A program made the position numbers and the translations under genes. This document shows, piece by piece, positions 7,167-14,586 of a stretch of DNA of 14,586 bases. The notes under the pieces were generated by a model. It saw nothing but the letters and a program-made list of their open reading frames with translations. It made no database searches and was not told where the DNA came from. Origin of the DNA: Clostridiales bacterium (GTDB lineage Bacteria; Bacillota; Clostridia; Peptostreptococcales; Anaerovoracaceae); assembly GCA_009778415.1 (NCBI GenBank), contig WRJV01000306.1, positions 1-14,586 of the forward strand, in the 5' to 3' direction. Position 1 is the first letter of the stretch, and each line of letters starts with the position of its first letter.

Positions 7167-8570
7167 ATGGCTGACAAGGAGTATTTTACACGCATGGGCG
7201 ACGGTTCGATCGTCTATCTGACGGAAGCCGAAATCAGGGAAGACATAGCAGACGGTGTTGCGGACGCAGCCAGGAGGGGCAAAATCGAGCCCTTGACGAA
7301 GGAAGAGATGGACCACATCTACGACGTCTGCACAATGCCGGGCGGTGTCGTCGGCGTTGCGCCTGAAGACACGGTGGTGTCGACGAGCGATTCCGGCGCC
7401 GACAAGGTGAGCACCAAGTGCGGCATCCCGGTTGACAGGAGCATAAACGCCATGATACATGAAAGGGTGCTGGGCGCGGACTCTGTTGACATAGGCTTTC
7501 AGGACTACAACTACAAGACAGTGAAGGGCGTCGCCAAGCGCGAGGCCGCTGTACTGAAGCATGCGATGAACAGGACGGTCATGCCACTGTTTTACGGAGC
7601 GATGCCAAACCTGGGCTTTTACACCAAGCCGGACGGCCCGGTGGACAATTGGGCGGTGCTCCTGCCCGACGGGAAGATCAAAGAGGCGATGGCGGCGCAG
7701 GAAGAGGCAGTGGAGCATGCGGTCAAAGACATAGTGTACGTAGCGGAGCAGATGAACGACGTGGGCGCCGACGCAATAAACCTCGACACCTGCGGCGCTG
7801 CCGGCGACGCGGACTTTCTGGCAGCCCTTATGGCGACGGAGATCATAAAGGAGAAATTTCCGGACATGGGCGTCGAAATCGGGATGGCAGGGGAGTTTGT
7901 CCTCGGAATGCACGGCAGGCTCGAGTACAAGGGCACGAGGCTTGCGGGGCTTTACCCGCACAAGCAGGTCAAGCTGGCAGAGCAGGCCGGCGCCTCGATA
8001 TTCGGGCCGGTGGTCAACACCAACAGCAACATGACTTTCCCGTGGAACATCGCCAGGGTCTGCACATTTTTGAAAGCTTGCTCTGAGGCAGCGAGCATCC
8101 CGCTCCACGCAAACGTGGGGATGGGCGTGTGCGGCATGCCGATGAGCGAAAACCTGCCGGCGGACATAGTGTCTAGGGCTGACAAATGCATGATTGAAAT
8201 CTGCAAAATCGACGGGTTGTAGATAGGCGTCGGGGACCCGTTTGGCACGGAAGCTGCACACGAGATCGCTGCCGGCATGGGCGGCGCGCGCACGACCGGA
8301 GACATGGTTATGCGCATGCAGATCTCGAAGAAGATGCGAATCAAGGAGGCTAAGCAGTACGTGGCTGACAAACTGGGCCTTACAACCCTCGAAATATGCG
8401 ACGTTATCACGATGTCCGAAGTAAGGGAAGACAGAGGTTTTGGCCTTACTCACATAGAGCCCTGCGCTGAGTCCAACATAGGTATGGAGGCGAAGTTCAG
8501 GATAGCTGAAGCATTGGGCATCAAGATAAATTCGGTCGAGAGGTTTAAAGAGCGTGCAGGGATAAAATAA
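7167..8570 (+). CDS. mtbB: Dimethylamine methyltransferase MtbB, pyrrolysine-containing (TAG read through)
   Basis: The frame runs 351 codons to a TAG at 8220-8222 and continues without shift for 115 more codons to TAA. The full product is 467 residues with pyrrolysine at 352, essentially the length and Pyl position of archaeal MtbB. Family landmarks flank the amber codon on both sides: RMGDG near the N-terminus, PLFYGAMPN, GAAGDADF, GMAGEFVLGMHG and GPVVNTNSN before it, and DGL-Pyl-IGVGDP across it. MtbB transfers a methyl group from dimethylamine to the Co(I) corrinoid of MtbC, releasing monomethylamine; Pyl is thought to bind and activate the amine. The ribosome site is AAAGGAAGTG. A gene caller without amber decoding would split this into two fragments and could prefer a long spurious antisense frame here. 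Confidence 0.97.
8220..8222 (+). other. In-frame amber codon decoded as pyrrolysine (mtbB Pyl352)
   Basis: TAG lies between DGL and IGVGDP, the conserved pyrrolysine site of dimethylamine methyltransferases. Homologous sequence continues directly after it in the same frame, which excludes a true end or a pseudogene frameshift. Decoding requires tRNA-Pyl and PylS elsewhere in the genome. Confidence 0.95.
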
Positions 8571-8603
8571 GCTGCACAATAAAAATGTAAAGGAGGTAAC
8601 TCT

Positions 8604-10103
8604 GTGGCAAGAAGATCACTTTGGGCAGGCGACGAGAAGGTTAACGGCTTCGGCCTTAATATATTTGACAACGCCTCGATGGACATGATCCACGCGGCGA
8701 CTCTTGACTTGCTTGCCCAGGAAGGGATTAAGACGAAATGCAAGATGGCGCAGGAGATATACAGCGCCGGCGGCTGCGACGTGGACGCTAAAGAAGGCAG
8801 GGTGCGTATACCGGCGAGGATAGTGGAGGCTGCGATAGAATCTGCGCCTTCAAGCATCCTATTTGCCTCCCGCGACGGCGAAAACGATTTCACGATGGAA
8901 GGGACTGCCGTGCATTTCTGCAATTTCAGCAAGGGCGTAAACGTGGTGGACGTGTACACCGGGGAATACCGGGAGTCGAGGATGGTGGACCAGAAGAACG
9001 TGGCCCTGCTGGTTGACGCGCTGGACGAGTACGATCTGCTTGACGTGGCGGTTGAAACCCGAGACATGCCCGACTCTATCGCCAACATAGCCAGCTACGA
9101 GGCGATGGTGACGAACTGTTCAAAGCACAGCGGCCAGTCGGCTCACGGCAAGCGCGAAGCGGAGATAATGCTCAAGATGGCGGCCGTGGTGTCAGGAGGG
9201 AAGGAAAACCTGAAGAAAAGGCCTATAACTTCCACCGTCGTGTGCCCTACAAGCCCGCTGACCATAGCGAGCGAGACTACGGAGCCCATAATCGCGTATG
9301 CTGAAAACGGCGTACCATGCACTGTGCTTTCGATGGTCATGGCAGGCAGCACGGCGCCGGTAACCTTAGCTGCGACTTTGGTGGTACACAACGCCGAAGT
9401 GCTTGCGGGCATTGTGCTTGGGCAGCTGACGAAAAAAGGCGCACCGAACCTGTACGGCAGCTCGACGACGATCATGGACCTCCGCACGGCGGCTGTGACG
9501 GTGGGGTGCCCCGAGCTTGCGATGCTCAGCGCGGCGGTAGTAAAGCTGGCCCGGTACTACAACCTTCCGTCTTACATAGCCGGAGGGTAGACGGACAGCA
9601 AGTTTGGCGACGAGCAGGCGGGGCATGAGAAGACAATGACCATGCAGCTTGCAGCCCTGGCAGGGGCGAACATGATCTACGGGCTGGGGATGATCGACCT
9701 AGGCATGACGCTGGATTTTGGCCAGCTGGTCGTAGACAACGAAATCGCCAAGATGACAAGAAGAATACTGGAGGGGATACCTGTCACTGAAGAGACGTTG
9801 GCTATGGAAGTAATCCGCGCGGTAGGCGCCGGCGGGCACTTCCTCACAGAGCCTCACACTCTGAAGTACATGAGAAAACTCCAGGCGCAGACAAAACTGT
9901 TCGACCGCCAGCCCTACGCCCAGTGGGAGCTTGCGGGGAAGCGCGGCCTTGCAGAGCGGGCAGACGAGCAAGCCCGGAAGATTTTGAAAACCCACAAGCC
10001 GGCAGAGCTTCCGAAGGACGTCGCCGGCAAGCTGCGGGACATCGTGCTTGCGGCTGCCGATGAGTACGGGGTGAAGCTGCCGGACTTGCAGGATCAGCCG
10101 TAA
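8604..10103 (+). CDS. mttB: Trimethylamine methyltransferase MttB, pyrrolysine-containing (TAG read through)
   Basis: Starts at GTG (8604-8606) behind a near-perfect AAAGGAGGT at 8589-8597. The frame has TAG at 9588-9590 and ends at TAA, giving 499 residues with Pyl at 329, close to the archaeal enzyme (about 495 residues, Pyl334). The sequence across the amber codon, YIAGG-Pyl-TDSKFGDEQAG, is the diagnostic MttB active-site block and separates true Pyl-MttB from non-Pyl homologues such as the glycine betaine enzyme MtgB. Others include CNFSKGVNVVD, VCPTSPLTI and GSSTTIMDLRT. MttB moves a methyl group from trimethylamine to the corrinoid of MttC, releasing dimethylamine, the substrate of MtbB encoded just upstream. 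The gap from mtbB is 33 nt and to mttC 17 nt. Confidence 0.97.
9588..9590 (+). other. In-frame amber codon decoded as pyrrolysine (mttB Pyl329)
   Basis: TAG sits between AGG and TDSK, the known pyrrolysine position of MttB. The frame continues 170 codons with clear MttB sequence before a TAA stop. Confidence 0.96.
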
Positions 10104-10120
10104 TGGGGCAGGAGGAGATT

Positions 10121-10750
10121 ATGCTAAAAAAAATATGCGATTGCGTGTACAATTATGAGATGTCCGAAATCAAAGACCTGGTCAACGCGGCACTTGAAGA
10201 AGGCATACCTGCAAAGGACATATTGCAGGACGGGTTCATGAAGGCGATGGAGCTGGTGGGGGAGAGCTTCAACGAAGGCGACTTTTTCGTCCCCGAGATG
10301 CTGATGGCGGCAAAGACGATGGCAGAGGGGCTAGAAGTAATTAAACCGCTGCTGATTGACGACACCGGAGAGGCCATAAGCCAAGGCAAGGTAGTCATAG
10401 GCACAGTCCAGGGCGACCAGCACGACATAGGGAAAAACATCGTGGCGATGTTCATAGAGGGCGCCGGCTATGATGTCTTTGACCTTGGCATCGACGTTCC
10501 CCCGAAAGCATTTGTTGAAAAAGCGAAAGAGGTCGACGCAGATTACGTGTGCATATCGGCCATGCTGACGACGACGATGAAGCAGATGCAGGTAATCGTC
10601 GACTTGCTGAAAAGCGAGGGCCTTTTCGGCAAAGTAAAGCCGATGGTGGGGGGCGCCCCGGTGACGGAGAAGTTTGCAGGCGACATGGACGCCAGCTACG
10701 CGTTTGATGCCGCCTCGGCAGTCATCAAGCTCAAGGAGCTGGCAGTCTGA
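10121..10750 (+). CDS. mttC: Trimethylamine corrinoid protein MttC
   Basis: A 209-residue cobalamin-binding methyl carrier, the partner of MttB. I chose the ATG at 10121 because GGAGGAG ends 3 nt before it; an in-frame ATG at 10103 overlaps the mttB stop but has no ribosome site. The helical cap (~1-90) contains VGESFNEGDFFVPEML. The B12 domain has GDQHDIGKN (H101 is the predicted lower cobalt ligand), CISAMLTTTM and MVGGAPVTEKFA. It differs from both other corrinoid proteins in the window by lacking the RIGADxYCEDA block, which supports a separate subfamily. It is the last gene of the operon and is followed by a strong terminator. Confidence 0.93.
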   Translation: MLKKICDCVYNYEMSEIKDLVNAALEEGIPAKDILQDGFMKAMELVGESFNEGDFFVPEMLMAAKTMAEGLEVIKPLLIDDTGEAISQGKVVIGTVQGDQHDIGKNIVAMFIEGAGYDVFDLGIDVPPKAFVEKAKEVDADYVCISAMLTTTMKQMQVIVDLLKSEGLFGKVKPMVGGAPVTEKFAGDMDASYAFDAASAVIKLKELAV

Positions 10751-10775
10751 CGACGTGTTGAAATCAGATTGAAAG

Positions 10776-10823
10776 AAGTGACTTTTGTCATGTAAAATTG
10801 TGACAAAAGTCACTTGTTTTTTT
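10776..10823 (+). terminator. Rho-independent terminator after mttC (possible dual operator)
   Basis: Positions 10776-10790 (AAGTGACTTTTGTCA) pair perfectly with 10801-10815 over 15 bp, with a 10-nt loop and a T7 run at 10817-10823. It begins 25 nt after the mttC stop. Each arm also contains a smaller dyad, TGAC-N4-GTCA, so the DNA could additionally bind a dimeric regulator next to the promoter that follows. Confidence 0.88.
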
Positions 10824-10842
10824 GCATTGGCTTGTTTATAAT
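10814..10842 (+). promoter_or_regulatory. Candidate promoter of the radical SAM cluster
   Basis: A perfect TATAAT at 10837-10842 lies 17 nt after TTGTTT (10814-10819), a weak -35 that overlaps the end of the terminator's 3' arm and its T-run. Transcription would start near 10849, leaving a leader of about 90 nt. The weak -35 suggests low basal or regulated expression. Confidence 0.5.
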
Positions 10843-10939
10843 GTGCGCAGAAAAACAAGCAGATTTTATGCCCTTCGCCGATTCAAAATAAAAAACGATC
10901 GGTGCACATAAAGCATAAAGCGCGAGGATGGAGCAGCAA

Positions 10940-12265
10940 ATGAAGCCGAAAGTGTTTATTTCAATATTTAGATACGCTTGCGAACGGCGTGAACTGGACG
11001 CTCGCCGAATCCTTGAGTTCTTTAAGCAGAACAATTATCCAATAGTGTACAACGCTGAAAAAGCAGATGTTATCGTCTATATCAGCTGCGGCATCATTGA
11101 AAAAAATACCGAGGCGTCTTTGGCAGAAATACGAGAATTACAAAAATACAATGCCCGGTTGATTGTGGGCGGCTGCGTGACCGACATTGACACGCTACGG
11201 TTGCGGGCTGTCCACAGCGGCGAGACCTTTTCTACAAAAAACCTTGCTGCCTTGGACGACCTTTTCCCCGGAGAGCAATATCCTTTCAACAGCATTTCAG
11301 ACGCAAATTGCAGGTACAGGCTGCCGCAAAAAACCATCTGGGCCGGCCGCCTCTTGCCTGTAATTGAGGCAATCCCGGGGGTAGGGCACCTTTTCCGCAT
11401 GATCGTAAGGATACGGACAACATCAGTTTTCGGCGAGTACTCGTTTGCCTATTTAGGTGCAGTGGGCCTTGAAAAATGCCACTACGTGAGGATAGCTGAC
11501 GGTTGCCTGTCAAATTGCTCGTACTGTGCTGTCCCGGCGGCAATCGGGCGGCTTAGGAGCAAAAGCGCCAGCCAGTGCATTGATGAATTCAAACAGGGAC
11601 TGGACAGCGGATGCAAAAATATTACCATAACAGCAGACGACACTGGCGTTTGGGGCGCTGACCTTGCCGCTGCTGAGGCAGGCAATAATGAAGCGTCAAA
11701 TATTGCGGAGCTGCTTGGGCAAATGGTTTCCTGCGGCGATGAGCACGGCTACAGCCAATATGCGATTGTCCTCAGTGGGCTCAACCCCGCGAGCCTCTGG
11801 CGCCACCTTGATTCCTTGCCCGAGGTTTTTATGCACCCAGCATTTCGATGCGTCGTGGTTCCGGTGCAGTCGCTTAACAAAAGGTTGCTGACGTTGATGC
11901 GTCGTTTTTCCGACATCGACAAAATCAGGGATTCGCTTTGCGCACTGCGAACGGCGTCACCCAGTCTCTGGATCAGCACCCACATACTGGTCGGCTTTCC
12001 TTCTGAAACAGAGGACGAATTTTGGGAGACGCTTTTTTCGTGGGAAAGGCTGCCGTTTGACGAGGGGCAATTCTTTGCGTATAGCTTCAAGCCAGGAACT
12101 CCTGCAGAGATGATAGGGGGAAGGCTAGAGGAAGAAGAAATAAGACGAAGGATGAGGACGGCCCACGATTATTGCAAGAGAAAGAGGTACGCCTGCTTTT
12201 TCCGTGATTATGAGTTATTGCTTGTTTCGAAAAAACCAGTAAGAGGTGCAAACAATGGGAGTTAG
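10940..12265 (+). CDS. Radical SAM methylthiotransferase-like protein (MiaB/RimO/MtaB family, no TRAM domain)
   Basis: A 441-residue protein. I chose the ATG at 10940 (MKPKVFISIF) because GGAG precedes it by 6 nt; the ATG at 10928 abuts its own purine run. The N-terminal methylthiotransferase (UPF0004) domain keeps the three cysteines that hold the auxiliary iron-sulfur cluster: C14 (YACERRELDA), C50 (ISCGIIEKNTEA) and C79 (GGCVTD). The radical SAM core has C189-C193-C196 in DGCLSNCSYCAVP, then IGRLRSKS and, late, KPGTPAEMIGG, all typical of MiaB-like enzymes. The usual C-terminal TRAM RNA-binding domain is absent; the end is a short basic tail. The family inserts sulfur and methyl into tRNA or ribosomal protein S12; without TRAM and beside two other radical SAM genes, the substrate here is unclear. 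It ends in TAG and overlaps the next gene by 11 nt. Confidence 0.85.
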   Translation: MKPKVFISIFRYACERRELDARRILEFFKQNNYPIVYNAEKADVIVYISCGIIEKNTEASLAEIRELQKYNARLIVGGCVTDIDTLRLRAVHSGETFSTKNLAALDDLFPGEQYPFNSISDANCRYRLPQKTIWAGRLLPVIEAIPGVGHLFRMIVRIRTTSVFGEYSFAYLGAVGLEKCHYVRIADGCLSNCSYCAVPAAIGRLRSKSASQCIDEFKQGLDSGCKNITITADDTGVWGADLAAAEAGNNEASNIAELLGQMVSCGDEHGYSQYAIVLSGLNPASLWRHLDSLPEVFMHPAFRCVVVPVQSLNKRLLTLMRRFSDIDKIRDSLCALRTASPSLWISTHILVGFPSETEDEFWETLFSWERLPFDEGQFFAYSFKPGTPAEMIGGRLEEEEIRRRMRTAHDYCKRKRYACFFRDYELLLVSKKPVRGANNGS

Positions 12266-13337
12266 AGACATTTATGCCGATGTTCTGGGAAGCGCTGGGC
12301 TGAGCCTTCCCGTAGTTTTCCGGCTTGTTAGGGCAGGCAGTCTGGACAGGACTTCGACGATCCTGTACAATTTTGTGGTCAACGGCAGGATTGTCAATGG
12401 CGTGAAAAGGCAAAAATACAAGGCTGCTTTCATCCCCAAGTCGATTATCCTTGAGCCCACATACGAGTGCGACCAGAAATGCCCCAGCTGCTACGTGAAG
12501 CAGGATGGCAGGACAATGGGAGGTCTCATGCTTGACTCATTTGTGAAGCAGGCGTGGGAACTGGGGATATACCGTTTTGAAGTCATGGGAGGCGAGCCCC
12601 TGATGCCAAAAGCGCTGGATGCAATTCTCCCCGTGATGAAAAAATACAGGCGCTGCGTGTTCTCTATTTGCACAAACTGTGCGCAAATAAACGAGGAGCT
12701 GGCTGAAAAATTCAGCAAAATCAAAAACGTAGCATTCCTCCTCAGCATGGAAGGGACAGAAAGCGCCACCGATTCGTATCGAGGTGTTGGCGCGTACAAT
12801 GCCTACAAGAACGCAGCGGCGGTTTTGGAAAAACACAAGATACCGTTCGGCCTTTCGATTTCACTTGACAGCCAGACATGGAAATCGCAGATTGACGACA
12901 GCGTTGTCGCAGACTTTGTAAGCCATCGGGGAGTCGTTATATACTCGAACCCCAGGTTCGACCCCAATACCCAGCGCTTTGACGAACCAGACAGGGCCAG
13001 CTACATGAAAGAGCTGCAGCGGCTCTGCAAAAAGTACCCGATCTACTGGGGCGACGGGTATTACGGCAAGATGAAGTACCACAAGGGCATTATCCCTAGG
13101 CACGACAATCAAGTGTGCGTAGACCCGGACGGCAATGTGAGGGCGAACCGCTTTTTCCCGGAGCCTGTTTTCGGAAGCCTTGCTACGAAAAGCCTGCTGG
13201 ATATTCTGTCCGATCCAGCCCTAGTCGCCTGCAAGAAAGACCATGCAGCAAAGGCAGACAAACGGCTAGCAGCCGAAAAGCCTTTTCTTGAAAAAGAGGG
13301 CTTCAGGGTCTACGATTATCAATGGGGGAACTCGTGA
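12255..13337 (+). CDS. Radical SAM protein with truncated SPASM/twitch-like tail
   Basis: A 360-residue enzyme. The ATG at 12255 is chosen because AAGAGG (12241-12246) lies 8 nt before it; the GTG at 12246 lies within that site. An N-terminal extension of ~70 residues, rich in hydrophobic and basic residues, precedes the radical SAM core with C72-C76-C79 (YECDQKCPSCYV), which binds the SAM-cleaving 4Fe-4S cluster. GGEP is at 112-115. The C-terminal part has VCVDPDGNVRANRFF and then FGSLATKSLLDIL, the outline of a SPASM/twitch domain, but most of the expected cysteines are missing, so an auxiliary cluster is doubtful. The LEPTYEC lead-in recalls HpnH-type radical SAM proteins. It overlaps the gene before it and sits 1 nt before the next. 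The substrate is unknown. Confidence 0.82.
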   Translation: MGVRDIYADVLGSAGLSLPVVFRLVRAGSLDRTSTILYNFVVNGRIVNGVKRQKYKAAFIPKSIILEPTYECDQKCPSCYVKQDGRTMGGLMLDSFVKQAWELGIYRFEVMGGEPLMPKALDAILPVMKKYRRCVFSICTNCAQINEELAEKFSKIKNVAFLLSMEGTESATDSYRGVGAYNAYKNAAAVLEKHKIPFGLSISLDSQTWKSQIDDSVVADFVSHRGVVIYSNPRFDPNTQRFDEPDRASYMKELQRLCKKYPIYWGDGYYGKMKYHKGIIPRHDNQVCVDPDGNVRANRFFPEPVFGSLATKSLLDILSDPALVACKKDHAAKADKRLAAEKPFLEKEGFRVYDYQWGNS

Positions 13338-13338
13338 A

Positions 13339-14505
13339 ATGGCGGCGCGTTTTTTTGACGGCATGCGTTATTCGCTGCTCGCCCTGCCTCGTGGGTTTGG
13401 GCATTACAAAAATATCCTACGCATGACGAACGTACGGTTTTCCTGCACAAAAAATAAAATCCTCGGCTGGAAAAACGGCCATCCCAGCTACAATCTCCTG
13501 ACGCCGCTGGTTTGGAGCAGCCACTCGGCATATGCCCTTGCGTCCAAGGTGATGACGTTGTACCAGTGGCGGACGCTGCCCGAAACGGTGAACCTCGCCA
13601 TAACCGACGAATGCGCCTGCAGCTGCGAGTATTGCAGCTTTGCTTCGATGAGAAAGGAAGGGAAGGAAAAACTGAGCTTGGAGGAATGGCGCAGCGTGAT
13701 AAAACAGGTGCAGAGGCTTGGCGCATCCACAATATCGCTTACTGGGGGCGAACCGTTGGAAAGCCCCGACGTGTTGGAGATCATCAAGTCAGTTGACCCC
13801 CAGTTCAGCCAAGTGATCCTGTTCACGTCAGGGTACCTCCTTGAAGAAAATGCAGCTGAGCTGGCAAATGCCGGGCTTACTTCCGTTATCGTCAGCATCA
13901 ACAGCGCAGCGGCTGCAGAGCACGACGAGTCGAAAAAATATCCTGGGATTCATGAAAAAGTCGTCCGAGGGGTGAAAGCTGCCCAAAAAGCAGGACTCCT
14001 CGTCGGGATAGCTGCTGTCGCATACAAGGAAGACCTTGCCAACGGAAGCATCGTTGCCCTCATCGAGCATGCAAAAGAGCTGAAAGTGAACCAGATCATC
14101 TTTTTTGACGCTATTCCCGCAGGCTGCTACGCAGACAATACGGAAGTGGTTTGGTCTGATGACGACATAGACGAACTCATCAGAGTCTGTTCATTTTACC
14201 ACGAAAAGAAGAATTACCCAGGTGTCCTGCCGTACAGTTTTTTGAATTCCTACCGCAGCATCGGATGTTACGCCGGGACGATCTATTTTTACATAAGCCC
14301 TTACGGCGACGTCTGCCCCTGCGATTTCTGCTCATTTTCCGTAGGCAACGTAAAAGACCGGCCTGTCTACGAAGTCTGGGACAAATTTCGTGAGCATGAG
14401 GAATTCACCAGTTCCAGCCTAACAGGATGCAAGATGAAAAACAAAGCTTTCAGGGAGAAATTCATGAATATGCCAGCATCGCCGGAACATGCGAAGGAGC
14501 TATAA
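13339..14505 (+). CDS. Radical SAM/SPASM-domain protein
   Basis: A 388-residue enzyme. The ATG at 13339 (MAARFFDG) starts one base after the preceding TGA, with GGGGGAA about 9 nt upstream; an in-frame start at 13288 would lie inside the previous gene. An N-terminal extension of ~90 residues precedes the core motif C92-C96-C99 (DECACSCEYCSF), which contains an extra cysteine at 94. The SAM-binding LTGGEPLESPD follows. The C-terminus is a better SPASM/twitch domain than its neighbour's: GCYAGTIYFYISPYGDVCPC, then DFCSFSVGNV and a late GCKMKN, enough cysteines for an auxiliary iron-sulfur cluster. SPASM proteins often modify peptides but also act on small molecules. Sharing a long N-terminal extension with the upstream gene suggests a related role. 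No precursor peptide gene is visible in the window. Confidence 0.85.
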   Translation: MAARFFDGMRYSLLALPRGFGHYKNILRMTNVRFSCTKNKILGWKNGHPSYNLLTPLVWSSHSAYALASKVMTLYQWRTLPETVNLAITDECACSCEYCSFASMRKEGKEKLSLEEWRSVIKQVQRLGASTISLTGGEPLESPDVLEIIKSVDPQFSQVILFTSGYLLEENAAELANAGLTSVIVSINSAAAAEHDESKKYPGIHEKVVRGVKAAQKAGLLVGIAAVAYKEDLANGSIVALIEHAKELKVNQIIFFDAIPAGCYADNTEVVWSDDDIDELIRVCSFYHEKKNYPGVLPYSFLNSYRSIGCYAGTIYFYISPYGDVCPCDFCSFSVGNVKDRPVYEVWDKFREHEEFTSSSLTGCKMKNKAFREKFMNMPASPEHAKEL

Positions 14506-14508
14506 ACC

Positions 14509-14586
14509 GTGGACAAGATACTTAGAACGACAAAAGTGTGGTGCTGCGGCTGCGAGGACGAGCATGAGGCGGCGGTTTACGAGGAA
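14509..14586 (+). CDS. Start of a fourth cluster gene, possibly MJ0619/Tes-like radical SAM protein (partial)
   Basis: A frame opens with GTG at 14509, 3 nt after the previous TAA, and runs 26 codons to the right edge: MDKILRTTKVWCCGCEDEHE, then AAVYEE. A short KTTK-like start, a cysteine pair and an acidic strand are reminiscent of the N-terminus of MJ0619-type radical SAM proteins, a family including archaeal tetraether lipid synthase and a pterin methyltransferase, which start with a small Cys-pair zinc-ribbon-like module. The stretch is too short for certainty and a Cys-rich small protein is possible. GAAGGAG, overlapping the end of the preceding gene about 8-14 nt upstream, can serve as ribosome site. 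Confidence 0.5.
   Translation, partial: MDKILRTTKVWCCGCEDEHEAAVYEE

Noticed and set aside
7167..8222. mtbB read as a truncated 351-residue gene or a pseudogene ending at TAG.
   Set aside because: Sequence after the TAG continues MtbB homology in the same frame, and the TAG is at the known pyrrolysine site. The same reasoning applies to mttB at 9588-9590.
7089..8579. A 496-codon open frame antisense to mtbB, starting within the same region.
   Set aside because: Its composition is rich in His, Arg, Val and Cys with no recognisable domain, and it lies opposite a clear MtbB with family motifs. It is a shadow of codon bias; it is worth noting because it is longer than either half of the amber-split mtbB and may mislead gene callers.
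10868..10891. A 7-codon frame (MPFADSK) in the leader of the radical SAM cluster, considered as a precursor or leader peptide.
   Set aside because: It has no convincing ribosome site, is very short, and has no cysteines or typical leader features.
12255..14505. The possibility that one of the radical SAM proteins is PylB (methylornithine synthase).
   Set aside because: The motif contexts (YECDQKCPSCYV, DECACSCEYCSF), the long N-terminal extensions and the SPASM-like tails do not fit PylB, and no pylC, pylD, pylS or tRNA-Pyl is seen nearby.
1..14586. CRISPR arrays, insertion sequences, transposases or integrase sites.
   Set aside because: No regularly spaced short repeats with unique spacers and no transposase-like reading frames were found; the only repeats are Ig-like modules and short regulatory dyads.

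Overview
The window most likely comes from an anaerobic bacterium of the Clostridia/Firmicutes type that encodes pyrrolysine. The bacterial signs are strong AAGGAGG-type ribosome binding sites, sigma-A-like promoters (one matches consensus exactly), an AraC-family regulator with a PocR-type sensor region, and a Sec signal peptide on a giant surface protein. The pyrrolysine signs are two methylamine methyltransferase genes, each interrupted by one in-frame amber codon at the family's known pyrrolysine position. The species cannot be named from this sequence.

Layout, left to right. (1) Positions 1-4169, minus strand: the first ~1390 codons of a very large secreted or surface protein. It has a signal peptide, a novel N-terminal region, a segment resembling aerolysin/ETX-MTX2 beta-pore-forming toxins, a possible MucBP-like region and a row of bacterial Ig-like modules with DQYG/DQYD/DKWG motifs that runs off the left edge. 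A consensus promoter and a perfect palindrome lie upstream. (2) Positions 4361-6310, minus strand: a PocR/AraC-type regulator translationally coupled (ATGA overlap) to a corrinoid protein, closed by a terminator. (3) A divergent control region at 6311-6501. (4) Positions 6502-10750, plus strand: the methylamine operon, read as mtbC (dimethylamine corrinoid protein), mtbB (dimethylamine methyltransferase, Pyl352), mttB (trimethylamine methyltransferase, Pyl329) and mttC (trimethylamine corrinoid protein). A 15-bp-stem terminator follows. (5) Positions 10940-14586, plus strand: a tightly packed cluster of three radical SAM genes and the start of a fourth gene, with its own promoter next to the terminator.

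Together, the operon would demethylate trimethylamine to dimethylamine (MttB/MttC) and dimethylamine to monomethylamine (MtbB/MtbC), loading methyl groups on corrinoid for use by a second methyltransferase. That enzyme, the corrinoid reactivase, the pyl genes, a monomethylamine methyltransferase and a transporter are not in the window. The divergent regulator is the natural candidate controller of the operon.

The least understood parts are the radical SAM cluster and the pore-former/Ig-like surface protein; neither can be assigned a substrate or target from sequence alone.
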